Of a stretch of 64,000 bases of DNA, positions 43,825 through 54,629 are shown piece after piece (position 1 is the first letter of the stretch; the number at the start of each line of letters is the position of its first letter). This stretch comes from Veillonella sp. KGMB01456 (GTDB lineage Bacteria > Bacillota > Negativicutes > Veillonellales > Veillonellaceae): assembly GCF_023051165.1 (NCBI RefSeq), contig NZ_JALKIG010000008.1:23001-87000 (forward strand). The letters run 5' to 3'. Position numbers and translations under genes: made by a program. The notes under the pieces are model-generated. The model searched no databases and was not told the DNA's origin. It was given only the letters and a program-made list of their open reading frames with translations.

Positions 43825-45031
43825 AGAGGGCTTTTTGATGGCCTGGGCGTCCTTGGTGGCCAACAAGATGCGTTCGCTCCTTACCATGTTGGGGATTATT
43901 ATCGGCGTAGCTGCGGTTATTGCCCTCGTATCTATCGGTTACGGGGTGCGCAGTCAAATTCAGGACTCCATCTCCAGCTTGGGCAGTAATTTGCTCATGG
44001 TGTATCCGGGCGCGCCGCGGACGCCGGGCGTTCGGCCTACGGCGGATTCGCAGAAAACGCTTAAGCTTGAAGATTATACGACCATTTCTCATTTGCAGGA
44101 TATCGATATGGCGTCGCCGGTATCGGCGGGCAGTTCGTATGTGGTTATTTATACGAATAAGAACTGGACGACCAGTGTTAACGGTGTAAACAGTGATTTC
44201 CAATATATTAATAACTGGACGGTTAAATCCGGTCGTTTCATTACGGCGTCTCAGGTGGAACGGCGCGAACGTGTGGCCGTTATCGGGGCTACGGTAGCGA
44301 CGAATTTATTCGGCACGGAAGACCCGGTGGGTAAGGATATTCGTATTAAAAATAATCCTTACAAGGTAATCGGCGTGCTTGAAAGTAAAGGTTCCGGCAG
44401 TTTCGGTAATGACCAGGACGATGTTATCTACATTCCGTACACTACAGGGATGGAACGTTTACAGGGCGTCGATTATTTGCGCATGATTTATATCAAAGCG
44501 AAAGACGGCGTAGATCTTGATCGTTTACAGACGGACGTGGAAAATATTTTGCGTGTACGCCATAATATTAAAAATCCGGAACTCGATGATTTTAACGTTC
44601 GTAATATGGCCACCATTATGGCGACCGTGGAAGAAACAACGGCGACTATGACCTTGTTCTTAGGTGCCGTAGCTGCCATTTCGCTGGTTGTCGGCGGTAT
44701 CGGCATCATGAACATTATGCTCGTATCCGTTACGGAACGTACCCGTGAGATTGGTGTGCGTAAGGCCTTGGGGGCTACGTATCGCGTTATCGTTATGCAG
44801 TTCCTCATTGAAGCGGTGGTAATCAGTCTGGTGGGTGGTGCCATCGGAATCCTGGTGGGCATCGGGGCGTCTAAGTTGATCGGTGCTTTGACGAGCATGA
44901 AGACAGTTATCTCCATGGGACCGATTCTCTTGTCCTTCGGTTTCTCCATGGCTATCGGCCTCGTATTCGGTCTCTATCCGGCCCGTAAGGCGGCTAAGTT
45001 GAATCCGATTGATGCCTTACATTATGAGTAA
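43817..45031 (+). CDS. MacB-like ABC transporter permease
   Basis: About 404 residues. FtsX-type membrane protein: one N-terminal helix (RSLLTMLGIIIGVAAVIALVSI), a periplasmic domain, then three C-terminal helices with MNIMLVSVTERTREIGVRKALGA. Together with the ATPase and adaptor it forms a tripartite mechanotransmission pump that pushes periplasmic cargo to an outer-membrane duct. GAAGGGGGGA precedes the ATG. Confidence 0.92.
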   Translation: MYKEGFLMAWASLVANKMRSLLTMLGIIIGVAAVIALVSIGYGVRSQIQDSISSLGSNLLMVYPGAPRTPGVRPTADSQKTLKLEDYTTISHLQDIDMASPVSAGSSYVVIYTNKNWTTSVNGVNSDFQYINNWTVKSGRFITASQVERRERVAVIGATVATNLFGTEDPVGKDIRIKNNPYKVIGVLESKGSGSFGNDQDDVIYIPYTTGMERLQGVDYLRMIYIKAKDGVDLDRLQTDVENILRVRHNIKNPELDDFNVRNMATIMATVEETTATMTLFLGAVAAISLVVGGIGIMNIMLVSVTERTREIGVRKALGATYRVIVMQFLIEAVVISLVGGAIGILVGIGASKLIGALTSMKTVISMGPILLSFGFSMAIGLVFGLYPARKAAKLNPIDALHYE

Positions 45032-45131
45032 TAGGTACAGTAAATTGTCCCTCAAAAGACAATGTACTGATTTGCATACTGTTTATTTGATGCATTGCGC
45101 TGTAGAATAAATCACGGAAGGGAGTGTAGTC

Positions 45132-45584
45132 GTGAGTAAAAAACAAGGAATGCGTACGTTAGTTGATTTTTTTGACAAAATGTGTCATGAACATACCTTT
45201 GATTGGTCAAAGTATACTCGTGTAACCGGTGGTGATCCCGGTCATTTGGAAATACTGTTTGACACCGATGCAGTGAGACATGGTAATTTTATCGGCAATG
45301 TGCACGGTGGTGTCTATATGAGCCTCGCCGATACGGTTATGGGTGTATCCTGTTTTACCTTGGGTAAACGAGTGGTAACACTTGAAATGAAGGGGAATTT
45401 CATCAAAGCTGTTAAAGCCGGTGAAAAACTGCGCGCCGTAGGCAATGTGGAACACAACGGCAATCATACCATGGTCACAACCGGCCGTTTATATAATACG
45501 GTGGGCGACCTTGTGTATATGAGTACCGGCACATTCTATGTAATAGACAAGTTTGACCTGCCGGAACTTCCTTGGCGGGTATAA
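45132..45584 (+). CDS. PaaI-family hotdog thioesterase
   Basis: 150 residues, single hotdog domain. The NVHGGVYMSLADTVMG segment is the PaaI/YbgC-like active-site region; the helix-adjacent Gly-Gly and Asp are conserved. It hydrolyses acyl- or aroyl-CoA; the chain is unknown. GTG start preceded by GGGAGTG. Monocistronic. Confidence 0.85.
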   Translation: MSKKQGMRTLVDFFDKMCHEHTFDWSKYTRVTGGDPGHLEILFDTDAVRHGNFIGNVHGGVYMSLADTVMGVSCFTLGKRVVTLEMKGNFIKAVKAGEKLRAVGNVEHNGNHTMVTTGRLYNTVGDLVYMSTGTFYVIDKFDLPELPWRV

Positions 45585-45675
45585 GGCGTAAGTTTACTTG
45601 GTTATCAGGGCTGAATGTGGTCATGACGATATGACCATGTAATGAGGCCACTTAATTGTTAAGGCGTAAATAGCT

Positions 45676-45704
45676 TTGACAGAATGCGTAAGAGTTGATA
45701 TACT
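45676..45704 (+). promoter_or_regulatory. Promoter of the pheS-pheT T-box unit
   Basis: TTGACA (45676-45681), 17-bp spacer, TATACT (45699-45704). A strong consensus; transcription should start near 45711, leaving about 320 nt of leader. Confidence 0.85.
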
Positions 45705-45710
45705 TACACA

Positions 45711-46018
45711 TAGATTAATAAAAAACTCAGTCGTACTGGCGTTTTTCAAAGTTGCTTTTTAGGTTTGACGGATGCATTGGCATGACGAGTAGACATTACG
45801 GCGATGACAAAATCGGCGTTGCATAGGTGTTTTTCAGAGAGTGAAGCATTGGTGGGAGCTTCATAAATGCGATGCAAAGAGCCTTTCCTTTTGGAGCCAT
45901 GGATTGAACAACGAGTAGATTCATCGTGAGACCGCGTTAAGGTTATTGAGTACTAATTAGGGTGGTACCGCGAATGTTATACCTTCGCCCCTTGCCGGGG
46001 CGGAGGTTTTTTTGTTTT
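45711..46018 (+). promoter_or_regulatory. T-box leader of pheST
   Basis: The T-box GGGTGGTACCGCG (45960-45972) is followed by a terminator hairpin CGCCCCTTGCCGGGGCG and TTTTTTT. Upstream, CAGAGAG (45835-45841) and a GGTGGGAG block fit stem I. A TTC directly before AGAGAG (45833-45835) suits a phenylalanine specifier. Uncharged tRNA-Phe would bind and prevent termination. The specifier assignment is tentative. Confidence 0.88.
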
Positions 46019-46033
46019 AGGAGGTTGTGACGG

Positions 46034-47056
46034 ATGGAAGAATTATTAAAATCCCTGAAAGCGCAAGCGGCGGAGCTTATTCAAAAAGCTACCGATTTGC
46101 AAGCTTTACAAGATGCCCGCGTTAAATATTTAGGTAAAAAGGGCGAAGTAACTGCATTGTTAAAAGGTCTCGGCAAATTATCGGCCGAAGAACGACCACG
46201 CATGGGCGCCTTGGTAAATACGGTGCGTCAGGAATTGGAAGCTATGATTGATGATGTGCAGGCCAAACTGGAAGCAGAAGTGTTGGCTGCTAAATTGGGC
46301 GCCGAAGAGATCGACATTACTTTGCCGGGCCGTGCTACTCGCCAAGGTCATGTACATCCGCTCACAGCTGTTAACGATGAAATTGAACGCTTTTTCATGA
46401 AAATGGGCTACACCGTTGCGGAAGGGCCTGAAATTGAAAGTGATTACTTCAACTTTGAATGTTTGAATTTACCGGCCGATCATCCGGCGCGCGATATGCA
46501 GGACTCCTTCTACATTACGGACTCCGTATTACTTCGTACCCACACTTCACCGGTACAGGCTCGTACGCTTCAGAGTCAGGAACCGAACAGCCCTGTACGC
46601 ATGATTGCACCGGGCAAAGTATATCGTTGGGACTATGATGCCACTCACTCCCCGGTATTCCATCAGGTGGAAGGTCTCGTAGTGGATAAAGGCATTACCT
46701 TTGCCGATTTGAAAGGTACCTTGGAATTATTCTTGCGCCACATGTTCGGCGAAGAAACGAAAGTTCGTTTCCGTACCAGCTTCTTCCCGTTCACGGAACC
46801 GAGTGCGGAAGTTGATATCTCCTGCTGCATGTGCGGCGGTGAAGGCTGCCGCGTTTGCTCCCATACGGGCTGGCTCGAAATCCTCGGCTGCGGCATGGTT
46901 CATCCGAATGTGTTGACCATGAACGGCTATGACCCGAACGAAGTGCAGGGGTTTGCCTTCGGTATGGGTGTTGAACGTATTGCTATGCTCTTGTACGGCA
47001 TCGGCGATTTACGTTTATTCTATGATAATGATATGCGTTTCTTGAAGCAGTTCTAG
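46034..47056 (+). CDS. pheS: Phenylalanyl-tRNA synthetase alpha subunit
   Basis: 340 residues. N-terminal coiled coil, then the class II catalytic core: motif 1 [28 protein letters not shown], motif 2 [19 protein letters not shown], and the aminoacyl-binding [21 protein letters not shown]. Motif 3 [11 protein letters not shown] is intact. AGGAGG precedes the ATG. pheT begins 11 bp after its stop; they form an alpha2-beta2 enzyme. Confidence 0.97.
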   Translation: MEELLKSLKAQAAELIQKATDLQALQDARVKYLGKKGEVTALLKGLGKLSAEERPRMGALVNTVRQELEAMIDDVQAKLEAEVLAAKLGAEEIDITLPGRATRQGHVHPLTAVNDEIERFFMKMGYTVAEGPEIESDYFNFECLNLPADHPARDMQDSFYITDSVLLRTHTSPVQARTLQSQEPNSPVRMIAPGKVYRWDYDATHSPVFHQVEGLVVDKGITFADLKGTLELFLRHMFGEETKVRFRTSFFPFTEPSAEVDISCCMCGGEGCRVCSHTGWLEILGCGMVHPNVLTMNGYDPNEVQGFAFGMGVERIAMLLYGIGDLRLFYDNDMRFLKQF

Positions 47057-47067
47057 GAGGTACGACG

Positions 47068-49512
47068 ATGAAAGCTAGTTTAACATGGATGAAGGACTAT
47101 GTTCCTGTAGACACAACGAAACCGGCTCAGGAACTGGCCGATGTATTGACGCAGGCTGGAATTCCGGTAGAAGACGTTATCTCGATGGATCCCGGGTTGA
47201 AAAAGATTTTTACCGGTAAAATTACAGAAATTACAAAACATCCGGATGCCGATAAATTACAGGTTTGCCAGGTTGCTTGTCTTGATGACAAAACGGGTGA
47301 AGAAATTACGAAACAAATCGTAACGGCAGCAACGAATGTGGCTGTTGGTCAGGTGGTACCGGTGGCGTACCATAAATCCCGTTTGGCTGACGGCACGGAA
47401 ATTAAAAAGGGTAAACTTCGTGGTGAAGTATCTGACGGTATGTTCTGTTCCGTAGCGGAATTGGGTATTCCTAAAGATATGGTTATGCCGGGCGAAGGGG
47501 AAGGTATCTACATTTTGCCGGAAGGTACGCCAATCGGCATGGATATTCGTGATGCGGTGATGCTCAACGATACTGTCTATGAATTCGAATTGACACCGAA
47601 TCGTGCAGACTGCTTCTCCATGATCGGTTTGAGCCGTGAATTTGCGGTTTTGACAAACGCGCAGAATACGGAACCGACCGTTAAAGTGAATGAAAATGGT
47701 ACGGATGTCAACGATATGGTAAAAATCGGCATTGATGATGCCGAATTATGCAGTCGCTTCTTGGCGCGTGTTATCGGCAATGTTAAAGTGGGACCGTCCC
47801 CATTGTGGCTCCAGAACCGTTTGCGTAACGGCGGTATTCGCCCAATCAATAATGTGGTAGACGTAACGAACTATGTTATGCTCGAATACGGTCAACCAAT
47901 GCATGCATATGATTATGATAAAGTAGCCGGTCATCAGTTGACGGCCCGCGCCGCTAAAGCCGGTGAAGCCTTAAAAACGTTGGACGGTACGGATCGTGAG
48001 TTGACCACGGATATGCTCGTTATTGCCGATGCGAACGGCCCTGTAGGGGTTGCCGGTGTTATGGGTGGTCTCGATAGTGAAGTAACCGAAGCAACGACGA
48101 CGATTATTTTGGAATCGGCTGTATTTAAAGGGTCCTCCATTCGTCGCACCGCTCGTGCGCTGGGTATGCGCAGTGAAGCATCCGGCCGTTTCGAACGCGG
48201 TGTCAATGCGGAATACTCACCGGTGGCCCTTGACCGTGCGGCTCAGTTGTTGCAGGAGTTAATGGAAGATATTACCGTAGCTAAAGGTGTGGTGGATGTA
48301 TATCCGGCTCCGGCTGAAGCTCGTACTGTATCTTTCACGGTGGCAGCGGTTAACAGCTACTTAGGTACCGATATTTCCGCCGAACGGATGCAGGAAATTT
48401 TGACTACCTTGTCCTTCACTTGGACACAAGATGGTGATGTAATTACCGTTGGTGTTCCGTCCTGGCGCGGCGACGTAACGGTTATGCCGGATATTGCGGA
48501 AGAAGTAGCTCGTATTTACGGTTATGATTTCATTCCGAATACAACCCCATGGGCCAACCTTAACAGTGGCACCATGAGCGATAAGAAATTGCTTACGAAA
48601 GCAATTCGTCAGACCTTGGTAACCCAGGGTCTCAGCGAAATTATTACGTTCAGCTTCATGCATACGGACAGCCTCAAGAAATTACTCATTCCGGAAACGG
48701 ACAGCCGTTATCAGGCGGTACCTATTTTGAACCCGATTACGGAAGAATTCCCGGTAATGCGTACGACCTTGATTCCAAGCATGCTTGATACGGCGGCGCG
48801 CAACTTGGCACAGAAAAACCATGATTTGTGGTTGTTCGAAGCCGGTGCGGTTTACGAACCGAAAGCCTTGCCGATTACTGAACTTCCTGTTGAAAAATAC
48901 CATGTAAGTGGTTTTATGATGGGCAAAACGACAGATTTGCAATGGGCTCAGCCACAGCGTGACACCGACTTCTATGATGTAAAAGGTGTGCTTGAAGCGG
49001 TTCTTAAAGAACTTCGTATTGAAGCTACGATTGAACGCTCCAAAGAAACCTATCTCCATCCGGGCGTAAGTGCTCAGTATGTTGTGGATGGTACTGTTAT
49101 TGCTACTTTGGGTGAAGTGCATCCGCAAGTAATGAAAGCTTACGATTTACCGGGCAAAGCATATCTCTTTGATATCGATGTGACGGCTATCTTGGGCTTG
49201 ACCCGCGGACAGCTTCGTTACCAGGGTATCAGTAAGTTCCCGGGCACCGCTCGCGACCTTGCCATCGTGGCACCTAAGACTGTATCTTCCGAAGCTATCA
49301 GCCAAGTCATTTATGAAAAAGGCGGTCAGTATTTGGAACGGGCGTTCGTATTCGACGTGTACGAAGGGGCTCACATTGAAGAAGGCCATCGCAGCTTAGC
49401 TTACAATTTATCCTTCCGCAGCAATGAAGGTACTTTGACGGATGAAGATATTCAGCCGGCAATTGACGACATTTTGGCTGCGTTAGCTGAATTGGGTTGT
49501 AAATTGCGCTAA
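47068..49512 (+). CDS. pheT: Phenylalanyl-tRNA synthetase beta subunit
   Basis: 814 residues, full length. N-terminal tRNA-binding EMAP-like domain (KIFTGKITEITKHPDADKLQVCQV), B3/B4 editing domain (SRFLARVIGNV, IRPINNVVDVTNYVMLEYGQPMHAYD), B5, catalytic-like domain and the C-terminal anticodon-binding FDX-ACB domain (SKFPGTARDLAIV). AGGAGG precedes the ATG. Confidence 0.97.
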   Translation: MKASLTWMKDYVPVDTTKPAQELADVLTQAGIPVEDVISMDPGLKKIFTGKITEITKHPDADKLQVCQVACLDDKTGEEITKQIVTAATNVAVGQVVPVAYHKSRLADGTEIKKGKLRGEVSDGMFCSVAELGIPKDMVMPGEGEGIYILPEGTPIGMDIRDAVMLNDTVYEFELTPNRADCFSMIGLSREFAVLTNAQNTEPTVKVNENGTDVNDMVKIGIDDAELCSRFLARVIGNVKVGPSPLWLQNRLRNGGIRPINNVVDVTNYVMLEYGQPMHAYDYDKVAGHQLTARAAKAGEALKTLDGTDRELTTDMLVIADANGPVGVAGVMGGLDSEVTEATTTIILESAVFKGSSIRRTARALGMRSEASGRFERGVNAEYSPVALDRAAQLLQELMEDITVAKGVVDVYPAPAEARTVSFTVAAVNSYLGTDISAERMQEILTTLSFTWTQDGDVITVGVPSWRGDVTVMPDIAEEVARIYGYDFIPNTTPWANLNSGTMSDKKLLTKAIRQTLVTQGLSEIITFSFMHTDSLKKLLIPETDSRYQAVPILNPITEEFPVMRTTLIPSMLDTAARNLAQKNHDLWLFEAGAVYEPKALPITELPVEKYHVSGFMMGKTTDLQWAQPQRDTDFYDVKGVLEAVLKELRIEATIERSKETYLHPGVSAQYVVDGTVIATLGEVHPQVMKAYDLPGKAYLFDIDVTAILGLTRGQLRYQGISKFPGTARDLAIVAPKTVSSEAISQVIYEKGGQYLERAFVFDVYEGAHIEEGHRSLAYNLSFRSNEGTLTDEDIQPAIDDILAALAELGCKLR

Positions 49513-49636
49513 TAGGAGAGATCTATTTGACTATTGTGCCAATGCAGGTCTCAATTGGCTATTAGAGCGTCAAATGGCGCCAACAGTTGCAATTTGTTTC
49601 AATTAGTAGTAAAATACATTAACTGATTAAATAATT

Positions 49637-49683
49637 AATAAGCCGCTATATTGTGCGATGGCACAGTATAACGGCTTATTTTG
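49637..49683 (+). terminator. Terminator after pheT
   Basis: AATAAGCCGCTATATTGTGC pairs with GCACAGTATAACGGCTTATT with few mismatches and TTTG follows. Confidence 0.85.
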
Positions 49684-49753
49684 CCATATTTTTTAAAGAA
49701 TGTGATATAATTCTATATAGAAATATGGCGAATTGAGTCCTTAAGGAGGGCGT

Positions 49754-52027
49754 ATGGAATTATTGGCACCGGCAGGCACGTCGGAAAATTTTTTAGCAGC
49801 TTTAGAAGCCGGAGCTGATGCAATTTATTTAGGCGGCAAGGCTTTTAATGCGAGAGCGAATGCAGCCAATTTTGAGATAGAAGAGTTGGCTGAAGCGGTT
49901 CGCTTGGCCCATTTGTTGGATGTGTCCGTATTTGTTACGGTGAATATATTAATCGGCGATGCCGAGTTAAACGATTTAAAAGAATATTTGCGCGAGTTGG
50001 AACGCATCAATGTAGACGCCATTATTGTGCAGGATTTGGCGTTAGCCGAACTGGCGAAACGAGTAGCACCGAAGCTTCATTTGCACGCCAGCACGCAGTT
50101 GACGGCCACTAACATGGGGACGGTACGTTTCTTGGAACGCATGGGGTTTACCCGTGTTGTGTTGGCTCGTGAAATGAGTCTCGAAGAAATTAAAACGATT
50201 TGCCGCGAAGCGAAAGCGGAAATTGAAGTGTTTGTTCACGGTGCCCTTTGCGTATGTTATTCCGGTCAGTGCCTCATGAGTAGCTTCATCGGCGGCCGCA
50301 GTGGTAACCGCGGTGCCTGTGCACAACCGTGCCGTTTGCCCTATGAACTTATCAATGGCGAGGGCAAGGTCATAAATACTGAAAACGAAGCCTATATCAT
50401 GAGTCCGAAGGACCTTAATTACAGTGAGCATATGGCGGAACTTTTGGAAGCCGGTGTGGCTTCTTTCAAGGTAGAAGGGCGTATGAAAAAAGCGTCCTAC
50501 GTGAAAGAGGTTATCGGCACGTATCGTCAGATTATCGATAGAGCGGGTCAAACCTTGGCTGAAGACCAAGAACATTTGACGGCGGGCTTTAACCGCGGGT
50601 TCTCCACAGCTTACTTGGAAAATCGTTCCGGCCGTGAAATGATTACCGCCGTGGCTCCCGGCAATCGGGGGAAGCGTATCGGTCCATCCGATGAAGGTCC
50701 AAAGAAAACAGTTTGGCAGAATTTACAGGAATTTGGCCGTAAGTACGATGTGCATGCGTATTTGGACGGACAGGAAGGCTCTGAGTCGACTTTGACACTC
50801 TTGATGGATGACGGCACGTCTGTTACGGTTAGCGGTGACTATGTGGTGCAACGGGCTCATAAGACGCCGACCAGTCATGAAAAAGTGTCGGAACAGATTG
50901 GCCGTTTAGGTACGACGGTGTTCCGGTTGGCTTCTTTATATATGCCGGAAGAGCCGTTTATGTGGCCATCCAGTGTGCTCAACCAGATGCGCCGTGATGC
51001 GGTTGCCCGGTTGGAAGATATATTATTGGCAAAACATACTAAGGCCATGGCTGAGGTGTTAACACGCATCGAAGGTGCCATTGCAGCTGAATTTAAGGAC
51101 AGACCAAGTTATAAGAGTATGATGGTACGAGCCGGTAAAGCTACTCATAGCGTTAAGGCCGGTTCCTTGCCGATTGTTTCGGTGCAGCTTGATGAAGAAT
51201 GGCAATTAAAACCGGCCATTGAAGCGGGGGCGCAGAAGATTATTTTCGGCGGTGACCGCTTACAGCGTAAGCCGTACAATTTAGATGTATATAATCGCGT
51301 GGTGACTATTTGTCGTGAGCATCAGATTCGTTGTGTATTGGCGACGCCGCGTATCGTTCGGGAAAGTGAAATCGAGGCGTATCGTCCAACCTTAGAGGCA
51401 ATTATCGCGGCTAAGCCGAATGCCATCAGCATTCACTTCTTAGGTGCCTTGGAATGGCTCCAAATGATGGGCTATGAAGGGGAGGTGGAAGGTGACAGCA
51501 GCTTGCAGCTGTTTAATAAAGAAGCGGTACGTGAAGCAGCCGAATTAGGCCTTTCAAGCGTTGTTCTTTCCCAAGAAGCCACTTTACGTCAAATTGCGGC
51601 CATCATTCGTCATAGCTCTTTGCCTATAGAATGTGTTGTTCACGGGCTTACGGAGCTCATGATTTCCGAATACTGTGTTATCAGCAGTTTTGCCGGTACC
51701 GGTTGTAAAGCCAATTGTCCGGCCCCTTGTTTGAAGGACTCTTATCGCTTGCGTGACCGCCTGGGCGAGGAATTCCCACTTCGTACGGATTCCTATTGCC
51801 GCATGCATATCATGAACAGTCGCATGCTCGATATGCGCGCGTACATTCCGGATTTGGTAAAACGAGGTATTGCTATTCTTCGCATTGACGGTCGTCAGCA
51901 GTCTAAAGAATGGCTGCGTGATACGATTGGCGCTTATCGCGGTATTTTGGCACACACCTTACCGGTACCGCCTAAGAATGAGTCCTTACCGATTACACGG
52001 GGACACTATTTTAAAGGCATTTTTTAG
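49754..52027 (+). CDS. U32-family peptidase / 23S rRNA hydroxylation-type protein
   Basis: 757 residues. N-terminal U32 region begins MELLAPAGTSENFLAALEAGADAIYLGG and contains the Cys cluster VHGALCVCYSGQCLMSSFIGGRSGNRGACAQPCR, the metal-binding core. A central domain and a C-terminal U32-like repeat with CKANCPAPC and EYCVI motifs follow. The long form matches RlhA-like proteins, some of which modify 23S rRNA in E. coli; peptidase activity is also claimed for the family. AAGGAGGG precedes the ATG. Confidence 0.88.
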   Translation: MELLAPAGTSENFLAALEAGADAIYLGGKAFNARANAANFEIEELAEAVRLAHLLDVSVFVTVNILIGDAELNDLKEYLRELERINVDAIIVQDLALAELAKRVAPKLHLHASTQLTATNMGTVRFLERMGFTRVVLAREMSLEEIKTICREAKAEIEVFVHGALCVCYSGQCLMSSFIGGRSGNRGACAQPCRLPYELINGEGKVINTENEAYIMSPKDLNYSEHMAELLEAGVASFKVEGRMKKASYVKEVIGTYRQIIDRAGQTLAEDQEHLTAGFNRGFSTAYLENRSGREMITAVAPGNRGKRIGPSDEGPKKTVWQNLQEFGRKYDVHAYLDGQEGSESTLTLLMDDGTSVTVSGDYVVQRAHKTPTSHEKVSEQIGRLGTTVFRLASLYMPEEPFMWPSSVLNQMRRDAVARLEDILLAKHTKAMAEVLTRIEGAIAAEFKDRPSYKSMMVRAGKATHSVKAGSLPIVSVQLDEEWQLKPAIEAGAQKIIFGGDRLQRKPYNLDVYNRVVTICREHQIRCVLATPRIVRESEIEAYRPTLEAIIAAKPNAISIHFLGALEWLQMMGYEGEVEGDSSLQLFNKEAVREAAELGLSSVVLSQEATLRQIAAIIRHSSLPIECVVHGLTELMISEYCVISSFAGTGCKANCPAPCLKDSYRLRDRLGEEFPLRTDSYCRMHIMNSRMLDMRAYIPDLVKRGIAILRIDGRQQSKEWLRDTIGAYRGILAHTLPVPPKNESLPITRGHYFKGIF

Positions 52028-52172
52028 AGATTTTTAAACATAGATTTAAATATTGCCAGGTAAAAAGCTGCCGTTTAAGCATACGGTGGCGTAGCAAGAT
52101 TTTATGGCAATATATCGGGCCAAAGTAGTCAATCTTTGGCCATGTGATTACATAGGAGGGATTGTATTACCT

Positions 52173-54548
52173 ATGAACAGTGAAAAACTGTTGGATTTTG
52201 ATGTGATTCGAGAACGATTGGCCGCCGAATGCAGCTCTAAAGTAGCGAAGGAAATGGCCATGGAGTTGGAGCCCTTAACGGATCCGATTGCCATTAAAAC
52301 GGCTCTCGATGAAACGGTAGAAGCGGTCAATTCGCTAAATACCGAAATCGAACAACCGATTGGCGGCACCCGCGATATTCGTGAAGCTTGTGCCAAAAGT
52401 CGTAAAGAAATTATTTTGACTCATGAAGAATTATGGGATTTATATACCACATTGAGTGCGTATAAGCGTATGTATGCATTTTTTCACAGCAAATATATGA
52501 ATTATCCGCTCTTATCATTTTGGATTCAGGATATGCCTCGTCATGACGGCTTAGAACGCAAGTTTGAGCGTGTTTTTGACAAAAAAGGTAATTTAATGGA
52601 TTCCGCATCGCCTAAATTGCAGCATTTACGTACTACCATTGCGCGTACGAAAGACCGCATCAAGAGTGATTTGCAGGCGATTATGCACGATCCGAACAAT
52701 CAGAAATACTTTCAGGAGGCTATCGTTACGCAGCGTAATAATCGCTATGTAATTCCGGTAAAACAGGAATATCGCTACGCCTTCGAAGGTTTGATTCACG
52801 ACCGTTCGGCTACCGGTGCGACACTCTATATTGAACCGATGCGCCTCGTAAATTTGAACAATGATTTGCAGGAAGCAGAATTGGCGGAAGAGGAAGAAGT
52901 TCGCCGTATTTATAGGGAATTGTCGCAGGCCGTTCGCAAAGACAGCAATACCTTGATGGACGCCTGTGAACGCGTGTCCCATGTGGAATTCGTGTACGGT
53001 AAAGCTAATCTGGCGATAAAGATGAAGGCGGTTCCGGCCGAACTTAGCGGGGCACGGGAAGTAAAACTCTTAAATGCGCGTCATCCGTTGATTCCGGCCA
53101 ATGTGGTAGTGCCCACGACGATTACGTTGGGGACGGCCTATCGAATTCTGCTCATTACGGGCTCCAATACAGGTGGTAAAACTGTAGCCATGAAGACGTT
53201 AGGTCTTTTGAGCCTCATGAATCAGGCCGGTTTATTTATTCCGGCCGAAACAGGCTCTATTTTGCCGATTTTTAACAGTATTTATGCCGATATCGGTGAT
53301 GAGCAGAGTATTGAAGCCAGCCTCAGTACCTTCTCCGCTCATATGACGCAGGTTGTAAAAATTTTAAAAGTAGCCGGTGCCAAAGATTTGGTGCTCCTTG
53401 ACGAATTGGGGTCCGGTACGGATCCGGAAGAAGGGAGCGCCTTGGCGGTGGCTCTCTTGGAATATTTCCGTAAGCGTGGACCGCTCATGATGGTGAGTAC
53501 CCACTATAATGAATTGAAACGCTATGCGTACCATACGGATGGTATTGAAAACGGACATGTGGAATTCGACGAACGCACATTGCGTCCGACCTATCGACTT
53601 CATATCGGTGTGGCCGGCAGCAGTCATGCCTTGAGTATTGCCGCTCGTCTCGGGGTGCCTCGTGAAGTTATCGACTATGCCAAACAGGCTCACGAAGGTT
53701 CCGCTAATCGCGATATGGAAGCGGTACTCAGTGATTTGAACGAACAATTGCGTCGCAATCAGGAGCGGGAACGGGCACTCAAGAAGGAATTTGATGAAGC
53801 ACGGCGCATGCGCACTCAGGCTGAGCGTGAAAAGAAACAGGTTAATGATCGCCGTAAACAGATTTTGGCAAAAGCTCAAAATGAAGCGCAGCAGCTTAAA
53901 CAGTCCATTCGTGTCGAAGGGGAACAGATTATTAAAGAGTTGAAATCTCAGTTTTCAGAAACGGATAAGGGCAAACGGCAAGATGCCATTACGAAAGCGC
54001 GGAAAGATATATCCGGTGTTAATGTGCCTGAATTGGAACAGGAACGTCGTACGCCGGTGAATGTAAAAGAGTTGAAAGAAGGACAGACTGTATTCGTGGT
54101 ATCCTTAAATGCAGTCGGTACGGTAGCAGCCGTGCAGGGTAAGCGTATCCAAGTAAGTGTTAACGGCTTAACAGCCAATGTAAAAGCCACCGATTTGGCC
54201 GTAGCAAGCCGCGAAGAAACCAATAATTTACGCCGCAAGGAAACGGCGGTTCAACCAAAACCGCGTAAACGCGCCGGCGGTTCAGCCGTGGAACGTCAGA
54301 AACATGCGACTACGGAGCTTAATGTTATCGGACAGACAGTGGATGAAGCCAATCAGAATGTGAGTCACTTTATCGACCAGGCATTGATGGCGGGTATCTC
54401 GCCGGTTCGCATCGTTCACGGCAAGGGCACGGGTGCTTTAAGAGCCGGTATTCATCAGTATTTGAAGACATTGCCGCACATCAGTCGCTATGAAATTGCC
54501 GGCTATGATGAAGGCGGGGCCGGTGCTACTTTGGTATATTTGAAGTAG
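52173..54548 (+). CDS. mutS2: Endonuclease MutS2
   Basis: About 791 residues. MutS core and clamp, then the ATPase domain ITGSNTGGKTVAMKTLGLLSLM, IGDEQSIEASLSTFSAHM and DELGSGTDPEEGSALA. A long coiled coil and a C-terminal Smr nuclease domain (ELNVIGQTVDEA, VHGKGTGALRAG) follow. In Bacillota it suppresses recombination and rescues collided ribosomes. The start at 52173 follows AGGAGGG at slightly long spacing (13 bp); the frame is open upstream. Confidence 0.95.
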   Translation: MNSEKLLDFDVIRERLAAECSSKVAKEMAMELEPLTDPIAIKTALDETVEAVNSLNTEIEQPIGGTRDIREACAKSRKEIILTHEELWDLYTTLSAYKRMYAFFHSKYMNYPLLSFWIQDMPRHDGLERKFERVFDKKGNLMDSASPKLQHLRTTIARTKDRIKSDLQAIMHDPNNQKYFQEAIVTQRNNRYVIPVKQEYRYAFEGLIHDRSATGATLYIEPMRLVNLNNDLQEAELAEEEEVRRIYRELSQAVRKDSNTLMDACERVSHVEFVYGKANLAIKMKAVPAELSGAREVKLLNARHPLIPANVVVPTTITLGTAYRILLITGSNTGGKTVAMKTLGLLSLMNQAGLFIPAETGSILPIFNSIYADIGDEQSIEASLSTFSAHMTQVVKILKVAGAKDLVLLDELGSGTDPEEGSALAVALLEYFRKRGPLMMVSTHYNELKRYAYHTDGIENGHVEFDERTLRPTYRLHIGVAGSSHALSIAARLGVPREVIDYAKQAHEGSANRDMEAVLSDLNEQLRRNQERERALKKEFDEARRMRTQAEREKKQVNDRRKQILAKAQNEAQQLKQSIRVEGEQIIKELKSQFSETDKGKRQDAITKARKDISGVNVPELEQERRTPVNVKELKEGQTVFVVSLNAVGTVAAVQGKRIQVSVNGLTANVKATDLAVASREETNNLRRKETAVQPKPRKRAGGSAVERQKHATTELNVIGQTVDEANQNVSHFIDQALMAGISPVRIVHGKGTGALRAGIHQYLKTLPHISRYEIAGYDEGGAGATLVYLK

Positions 54549-54629
54549 CACAGTCTTACTGATACCATATGTAGCATAGTTATGCTATAATAAGCTATAT
54601 GACTTATTATTCGTAATGAGAGGTGTCGT